Assembly (NCBI GenBank): GCA_036925085.1
Contig: JAUPFP010000025.1
Coordinates: 2,895,733 to 2,959,732 of the forward strand
Direction: 5' to 3'
DNA: 64,000 bases
Source: Brachycybe producta
Taxonomy: Eukaryota; Arthropoda; Diplopoda; Playtdesmida; Andrognathidae
Below, in pieces: positions 57,353-64,000 of this stretch; position 1 is the stretch's first letter, and the number at the start of each line of letters is the position of its first letter. A model generated the notes under the pieces. It saw only the letters and a list, made by a program, of their open reading frames with translations. It was not told where the DNA came from and did no database searches. Position numbers and translations under genes: made by a program.

Positions 57353-58410
57353 ACAAGGCGTTGGACAGTCTAGCGACTTATCACGACAAGGCGTTGGACA
57401 GTCTAGCGACTTATCACGACAAGGCGTTGGACAGTCTAGCGACTTATCACGACAAGGCGTTGGACAGTCTAGCGACTTATCACGACAAGGCGTTGGACAG
57501 TCTAGCGACTTATCACGACAAGGCGTTGGACAGTCTAGCGACTTATCACGACAAGGCGTTGGACAGTCTAGCGACTTATCACGACAAGGCGTTGGACAGT
57601 CTAGCGACTTATCACGACAAGGCGTTGGACAGTCTAGCGACTTATCACAAGGCGTTGGACAGTCTAGCGACTTATCACGACAAGGCGTTGGACAGTCTAG
57701 CGACTTATCACGACAAGGCGTTGGACAGTCTAGCGACTTATCACGACAAGGCGTTGGACAGTCTAGCGACTTATCACGACAAGGCGTTGGACAGTCTAGC
57801 GACTTATCACGACAAGGCGTTGGACAGTCTAGCGACTTATCACGACAAGGCGTTGGACAGTCTAGCGACTTATCACGACAAGGCGTTGGACAGTCTAGCG
57901 ACTTATCACGACAAGGCGTTGGACAGTCTAGCGACATCACGACAAGGCGTTGGACAGTCTAGCGACTTCTCACGACAAGGCGTTGGACAGTCTAGCGACT
58001 TCTCACGACAAGGCGTTGGACAGTCTAGCGACTTCTCACGACAAGGCGTTGGACAGTCTAGCGACTTCTCACGACAAGGCGTTGGACAGTCTAGCGACTT
58101 CTCACGACAAGGCGTTGGACAGTCTAGCGACTTATCACGACAAGGCGTTGGACAGTCTAGCGACTTATCACGACAAGGCGTTGGACAGTCTAGCGACTTA
58201 TCACGACAAGGCGTTGGACAGTCTAGCGACTTATCACGACAAGGCGTTGGACAGTCTAGCGACTTATCACGACAAGGCGTTGGACAGTCTAGCGACTTAT
58301 CACGACAAGGCGTTGGACAGTCTAGCGACTTATCACGACAAGGCGTTGGACAGTCTAGCGACTTATCACGACAAGGCGTTGGACAGTCTAGCGACTTATC
58401 ACGACAAGTC
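57353..58410. repeat. 33-bp minisatellite, about 32 units
   Basis: The unit is GGCGTTGGACAGTCTAGCGA followed by CTTATCACGACAA. The units are almost identical; two are 3 bp short (near 57,650 and 57,935), and five consecutive units carry CTTCTC instead of CTTATC. Open in all frames because 33 is divisible by 3, so the GVGQSSDLSRQ-like proteins are artefacts. Confidence 0.97.
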
Positions 58411-58580
58411 GTTAGACAGTCTAGTGTCTGTATCTCGACAAGTCATTAGACAGTGTAGCAACTTACCTCGACAATTGTTGGACCGTCTAGCGAATTATCT
58501 CGACAAGTCGTTAGACAGTAGCAACTATCTCGACAGTTGTTCCAGTCTAGTCACTATATCTCGACAGTCATTAGCCAAGT
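58411..58580. repeat. degenerate flank of the 33-bp minisatellite
   Basis: About five diverged units built on TCTCGACAAGTCRTTAGACA, with indels and substitutions. They mark the unhomogenised edge of the array. Confidence 0.85.
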
Positions 58581-59085
58581 TCCGATACATTGTCACACGA
58601 TTCTGTATCCAAGTGTGTACTAGGCTTAACAAATTTTACCAAAATACCATATTTGTGATGGCACAAAAAAGAATAAAAAACCTCCCACTTTGTAGTATGT
58701 GATATACATGTATTTATTCATGTCGTGTGCCCTCCCCCCCCCACCATTCTTTCAAAGAATACTTTTAAAAATATTACAGTATATGCATAGACACATTTAT
58801 TTGGAAACATCGATTGACATGAGAATAGAAAAAGATTCTAAAGAAACAGAAGAGTGCATTTTCACGAGACGAAAAACAACTCTTACCCTTTTTTTTTATT
58901 CTAAAAACATCCCACAAAAAAAAAATCCCATCTCATAAAATCCCTCCTATCTTGTAAATTACAAACACCATATCTCTCAATATTCTCTCTCTCTCTCTTT
59001 CTGCTGCAAAACACCCTTAAGGCAAATGACTGAAAACTATCTCGACAAGAAATAAAAGAAGAAGAAAAACAACATGTGAAATACA

Positions 59086-59290
59086 TCAGCTGCAAATATA
59101 TATATATATATAAAAAAAACTTCCATCGATGTTGTTTGTTCGATAAATTTTATTAATCTCCTCCTTCCTCTGCGCAAAATATATATTCCAGGCCTCGAAG
59201 CTTTGAACGTTCGCAAACGGATCTTGTGCAATTAATTGCTGCTTGTTTTCATCCAGAAAACAGAAAACGATCATTCGTAAATATTTCAAG
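59086..59290 (-). CDS. possible coding exon or small ORF of unknown identity
   Basis: A minus-strand open stretch whose middle has protein-like composition unlike its surroundings (DENKQQLIAQDPFANVQSFE then AWNIYFAQRKEEINKIYRTN). A possible acceptor AG lies just before position 59290. The frame runs through an AT microsatellite to a stop at 59086, so it could be a last exon, a short ORF starting at the ATG at 59274, or a pseudogene piece. I do not recognise the family. It is not the missing Frequenin N-terminus. GC content is locally raised. Confidence 0.25.
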
Positions 59291-59410
59291 CTTTTTTAAG
59301 CTATAAAAAGCGTTCGACAAAAAGTAGCCCTATGGAAAGATTATTTGTTTTTTCTTTTCAAGTTGATATCCATAAAAATATAACTATGATAATTTGAAAA
59401 TTATAAAAAA

Positions 59411-59796
59411 ACTAGTGGGGTAACCCGTCGTAAATGAAAACAAAAAATTATTATATATATAATATCCCAGGTCTGTGTATGTGTGTGGAGTAACAAAACC
59501 CTTGAAGCACGTCGGAATTTATATAAATTTGAATGAACCGTTTTTTTTTTCTCAAGGTCAACTATATGTTGAACTCTTCCTTTGGAAAGTGTAGAAGTGT
59601 AGATAGAGAGAGAGAGAGAGAAAAGTGGGAGGGGGTGAGGGGAAAAGGTTAGAAAGTGTAGAAGGGAGAGAGAGAAAAGTGGGAGGGGTTGATTGAAATT
59701 AAAATGAAAGGAGTAAAAAAAAGGAAAAAACGACGCGCATGCGCACAACTGCCTGCGAATTTTGCTCCCGTCATTTATGAAGGGTTACCCCACTAG
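59411..59796 (+). mobile_element. Helitron-like element (I4) with inverted terminus on the left
   Basis: The right end is hairpin plus TTACCCCACTAG|T. The left border is the reverse complement of that end (ACTAGTGGGGTAACCCGTCG). That is unusual for Helitrons; it may be a second 3' end in opposite orientation or show that the family really has inverted ends. Confidence 0.58.
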
Positions 59797-60002
59797 TAAT
59801 ATATATTAACTGAATATATATTAGCGTTATTCGATTCGTTTTAAGCGAAATAAATATAACCCCCCCCCCCCCCCCCAAAGAATTCTAACTATGAAACGGA
59901 ACCGATACTTTGATTTCGTTTTATCCGACTTTTCATGTTATCCGTTTTCAAGTTAAACAGTTTTTTTAATTGGATTTTAAGTTGGATTTTTAATGTTTAA
60001 GA

Positions 60003-60180
60003 GCCTTGTTTCCACTGGGGCCAAAATTTGAACTTTTTGAAAACTTCATCTGGTGAAAAATTGAACAAACGTGGCCTTTTGCCTATGATAGTGAATGGGT
60101 GGTGAGGGCTACGTGTGTTCTATTTTTCACGAGATGAAATTTTCAAAAAGTTCAAATTTTCACGCCAGTGGAAACAAGGC
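60003..60180. mobile_element. G-family fold-back (G5)
   Basis: GCCTTGTTTCCACTGGGGCC ... CGCCAGTGGAAACAAGGC with the same centre. Confidence 0.82.
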
Positions 60181-60700
60181 CTTCAGGTTACATTCATTTT
60201 CTTAGCGCTTTTTTTTCAAGCAGCTTTAGGAGCTTGCTTTATGATGAAATGAACTTAGAAAAAAAAAAAAAAACTTTATTTCTACACGTGTAATTTTATT
60301 TTGACCCACTTGCGAAGAACGAGTAACTTACTTTAGGCCTCACAATACATAAACCGGGAGGAACCACGCATTTACAGTACATAATGAAAAAAATAATGCA
60401 TTCAATAAGTACTCATAATTAATTAATTAATATGTACTTTGTGTACAATACTGCTACTTAGCAATTTAGCATTAAAGCAATTAACTCGTGTTAATTGTTA
60501 ATTTCTTTCAGATGTATGTTTTTTTTAATATTCATTTAAACTGAATCTAAACGAAGAGTTCCCACCTTTTCGCAATAAACCTTTGGTTATTAAAAAGAGA
60601 AAGGAAAAGATACGAAAATGGTTCAACAATCATCATCATCATCATCGACCATATTTTGCCCAAAAAAAAGAGGGTTAGTTTCTAATTGATGTTCCGAGAG

Positions 60701-60767
60701 GCCCACCGCAAACACTGAAAGGAATTGAACCCTAAACATCAAGCTCGGGGTTCAATTCTATGTCAGT
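60701..60767. repeat. hairpin with GCAAACACTG arms
   Basis: CACCGCAAACACTGAAAGGA with mirror CAGTGTTTGCGGTG and GAATTGAACCC / GGGTTCAATTC, loop about 15 bp. Confidence 0.85.
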
Positions 60768-60957
60768 GTTTGCGGTGTTTGTTTTCTTTAATAATTTTGG
60801 CTTGTATTAGTTTTTGTCTTTTTCCCCCCCCGTACACTCCCATCTTTGTTTACTGATCTACTCCTATTGTTTATATAAAGAATAAAACTAAAAACAGTTG
60901 CAAATTCAATGAAACGATTTTTTCTTCTTCTTCTTCTGAGGGCGGCCTCTTTCAATA

Positions 60958-61383
60958 AAGCCTCGTTTCCACGATGATAGTTTTCACGATAGTTGCTGTC
61001 ATGAGAGCAGCAGCTATCGCGAGAACTATCATCGTGCAGACTACATGATAGTCACTATCACACTTTTGCGATAGCACTGTAACAACTATCTCGATTGACT
61101 AGATAGTTGATAGTACTGTCGCAATATAGTAATAGTTGTTCAGTGACCGCTTTGTAGGGAAATATCCACTTTGTATAGGGAAATTTGGCTTCTGGAGGGA
61201 GAGAGAGAGGCAACACTGTTGTTGACTCAATGATATTTGTGAAGTAGACGTCACACTGTCACATGTGACAGAACTATCACGTTACTTCAAGACATGTAGA
61301 AAGTTGCCATCGCGAGAGTGAACCATCGCAACTATCATGACAGCTACTCTCACGAAAGAACTATCGCCGTGAAAACGAGGCTT
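60958..61383. mobile_element. H-family fold-back, opposite orientation (H4)
   Basis: AAGCCTCGTTTCCACG ... CGTGAAAACGAGGCTT with the core reversed (GTAGGGAAATATCCAC). Confidence 0.83.
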
Positions 61384-61579
61384 TAGTGGTGTTTATTTGT
61401 CATATGTGTACATGGATTCTCACGTTTAAAAAATTTTGCACAAGAGTTCGACAAACATAGAAAATTCAATATTCAATACTACTTATGGTAGTACTTCTTT
61501 TTCTATGTTGGAACCCCTCTGTACACAAGAAGTTTGAGGTGAAAATATTTGACAAATACATTATTTGTGAGAAGCTGTC

Positions 61580-62230
61580 TTAAGAGGCTACATCGCAAAA
61601 TTACTTCGAAAAATATCCACAAAGAGCGCTAGCATCGTTTTTTCTATTGAGCCCATAGACCCGATGTTAAAGAAGAAACGTTAATATTTAAAATACACAG
61701 TCAGTCGACGCAATATGTTTATTTTACATATTTAAATTTGTCCAATTTTGATGGTTCAAAGTGCAATATGCACCTTAAATATATGCTGATCGAGTGATAG
61801 AATGACAAAAAATTGGAAAGTGTGCTTCTATTTTTAAAAACTATTTCAAAATCGCGAATTTCTAACTCTTAGGTTAAACTCCATTGAGTACGCGCTTGTA
61901 AGCAAAAAAACATCCCATTGAAATGCTCGTAAAAATGCCTAAAAATATTTTTTAAAAAAACAAAAAAAAAATCAGCACGTGCGCGCCAATGTGTTGGCTT
62001 CACTGTGATCTATTTGTGGTAATTTTAAAATTATTTTACGAGTATTTGAATGGCTGTTTTTTTCTTCTTATTTGGGCGTACTCAATGGAATAACATAACT
62101 GTTAGAAATTCACGATTTTGAAATACGTTATAAAAATAGAACTGCACTTACCAATTTTTGACATTCTATCACCAGATCAGCATATATTTAAGGTGCACAT
62201 TGCGCTTTGAACCATCAAAATTGGACAACT
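61580..62230. mobile_element. E-family copy with truncated right arm (E5)
   Basis: Left arm complete from TTAAGAGGCTACATCGC. The right arm breaks off at TTGGACAACT, where FF-family sequence (GATACCCTTCTAGTTTTT) follows directly. Confidence 0.82.
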
Positions 62231-62491
62231 TATCATAAGTGATTGAGATACCCTTCTAGTTTTTAAAAATATGTTCTAGTTTCTCTTAATTTTGCGTCTG
62301 AAAGACAAAATAATATAATCAAAGTTTAAAAAAAAAATCAGCTGTTCATCAAAATAATAATCGAAAAAAAATAATGAAAAATCCTAAAAATTTTCGTTTC
62401 ACCTTCGTTTACTCCTCAAGTTTCAAATGAATTGTGAAATTTTATCATACGTGAATTTAAACAGAAAGTAGGAGTCGTTTTGCTCCACCTT

Positions 62492-63110
62492 AATACCTTA
62501 TACACACACACCTGATAAATTAAATGCATTTAAATAATAAACGTGTTCTACAGAGCCCTCTGTGAAGGGCAAACAAACAATATGTCGAATTCAATTTATT
62601 CAGTTAATAATCTGAAAATATTGAGTTAATACTTAAATATAATATGTAAACTATTGACAAAATATTGATTTAGTATTTCAATTTTAAAATATTAATAATA
62701 AAGTCAATTTTTATTTGGTTCTTGTGTCCTTAACTGGATTCCGTATAAATTCACCTAAACACATTTAATTGGAATTCATTTAATACCTTGTACACACATG
62801 AGTTAAATGAATTCAAATTAAATGTGTTTAGGTGAATTATACGGAATCCAGTTAAGGACATGAACACCAAATAAAAATTGACTTTAATATTTTAAATTGA
62901 AATACTAAATCAATATTTTTGTCATTAGTTTATCTAATTATATTTAAGTTAATTAACTCAATATTTTCAGATTATCAACTGAATAAATTGAATTCGACAT
63001 ATTGTTTGTTTGCCCTTCACAGAGGGCTCTGTAGAACACGTTTATTATTTAAATGCATTTAAATTATCAGGTGTGTACTAAGTATAACTCATGTGTGTGT
63101 ACAAGGTATA
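62492..63110. mobile_element. J-family head-to-head pair forming a 0.6-kb palindrome (J3)
   Basis: A forward J copy (62,492 to about 62,790) is followed at once by an inverted copy (to 63,110). The centre is a TACCTTGTACACACATGAG word. The arms are near-identical, including AACGTGTTCTACAGAGCCCT and its mirror. Confidence 0.88.
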
Positions 63111-63885
63111 ACGCCAAATTAGCCTCTTAACCATTATTAAAAAAAACACGTTCTTGTCGGCTTTTAAGCACCATAAAACCTTAAACGGTTTACCATTTTT
63201 AAACATAATTAATGCAGCATTTTGTTGAGAACAAAAAAATACATTAACCACGTTTTTTTTAAAAGTACAAACAAATAATAAAAACAAAACAATTCACAAT
63301 TCGTAAGGAAACGTCCACTTTAAACCGTTTTTTTTTAAAAAAAGGTCCACCCAACCAGCATTGTCAATTAAACGTGCTATATACAAATCATAACGTAAAA
63401 GTTTTAACATAATTGCACTTTTACATGCATATGTCAGAACTGGAAAGGGTTTTATATATGGATTTACATTCTCATTTAAAAAGCACGGTCATTAGGCCCC
63501 CTTTTACCAAAAAAAAAAAGCCGTTCTCTCACAATAAACTCAGCAGACTTCCTCTCCATGTCACCAAAGCTTTTTTTATGACGCTTTTTGTATATGTGTG
63601 TGTGTGTGTACACATCCAGTCATTAACAATGCAAATTTGACTGTAATTATTTGTCACATGGAAACGTATCTTTGCTAATTTGCATGCACAAAAACAGGGG
63701 GGGGGGGGGGGGGGAAGAGAAAAAAAAAAAAAAAAAAACAGATGGTAACAAGGGTTATGAAAATTCGTGACAATAATCCAAAAAAAAAATTTAATATGTA
63801 AATATCACTTGACAATTTTCATCTTTTTTGTTGTACAATTGTTCAAAGGATGCAATTGGTGACAAAAAAATAAAAGGGTTATGAG
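63111..63885. other. AT-rich DNA with G tract and TG microsatellite
   Basis: Nothing coding; (G)16-plus followed by poly-A near 63,700. Confidence 0.5.
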
Positions 63886-64000
63886 TAGGCTTGCCACCTT
63901 TGCTCCTTTGTGGAGGACAGTCCTACATTCAGAAGAAATGCCCTCCAGCCAGGAAGAACGTAAGTTGGCTCCGCCCTTTTTATAACGACTGGCAACTTCT
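63886..64000. mobile_element. B-family hAT MITE joined to A-family arm, cut by the window end
   Basis: Starts TAGGCTTGCCACCTTTG, the B-family end, here with the fuller GCTCCTTTGTGGAGGAC sequence. From about 63,966 it continues as an A-family arm (GTTGGCTCCGCCC...GGCAACTTCT). It is either another A-in-B insertion or a rearranged joint; the window ends before the right ends can be seen. Confidence 0.6.

Noticed and set aside
57327-58702. Long open frames on both strands (up to about 360 codons) with GVGQSSDLSRQ / DSLATYHDKAL repeats
   Set aside because: A 33-bp tandem unit is divisible by 3 and stop-free in several frames. No start context, no splice logic, and the units are conserved at DNA level, not protein level.

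Overview
This is AT-rich eukaryotic DNA from an animal, most likely an invertebrate and probably an arthropod. There is one multi-exon gene with GT-AG introns, no bacterial-style gene packing, and a dense carpet of short inverted-repeat transposons. The decoded protein is closest, from memory, to arthropod Frequenin. That is the only taxonomic evidence I can offer.

Gene content: one gene is certain, a frequenin / neuronal calcium sensor-1 (NCS-1) orthologue on the minus strand. Six coding exons (44270-44222, 39250-39161, 36609-36531, 34194-34106, 32459-32382, 24192-24100) join in frame from the cryptic first EF-hand to the stop codon. The exon or exons for about the first 30 residues were not found and probably lie beyond 64,000 or inside the long upstream intron. 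One further stretch near 59.1-59.3 kb on the minus strand looks coding but is unrecognised.

Everything else is introns and flanks filled with transposon remnants, almost all non-autonomous: (1) fold-back elements ending ACAGG...CCTGT with 9-bp target duplications (families A, C and D, at least 14 copies); (2) hAT-like elements with 8-bp duplications, some starting TAGRG (B, F, K, Z, DD) and some CAGTGG (M, AA, BB); (3) a roughly 800-bp fold-back family starting TTAAGAGGCTAC (E); (4) smaller fold-back families G, H, J, EE, FF, GG, Q, R, S, U, V and X; (5) Helitron-like 3' ends; (6) a deleted mariner. Two large minisatellites (30-bp and 33-bp units), a 37-bp minisatellite, long GA, TA and G tracts and several near-perfect hairpins complete the picture. 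Many elements are nested, so their order of arrival can be read from the target duplications.

Region by region: 1-24,000 lies downstream of the gene and holds repeats plus two compositionally distinct islands (about 4.0-4.7 kb and 22.8-23.0 kb). 24,100-44,270 is the gene, with introns of about 1.6-8.2 kb made largely of repeats. 44,271-64,000 is the upstream side (probably the first intron or 5' flank), with the calcium-sensor family's N-terminal exon not visible, the 33-bp minisatellite, and a 0.6-kb palindrome. I found no rRNA, convincing tRNA, CRISPR or prokaryotic feature.
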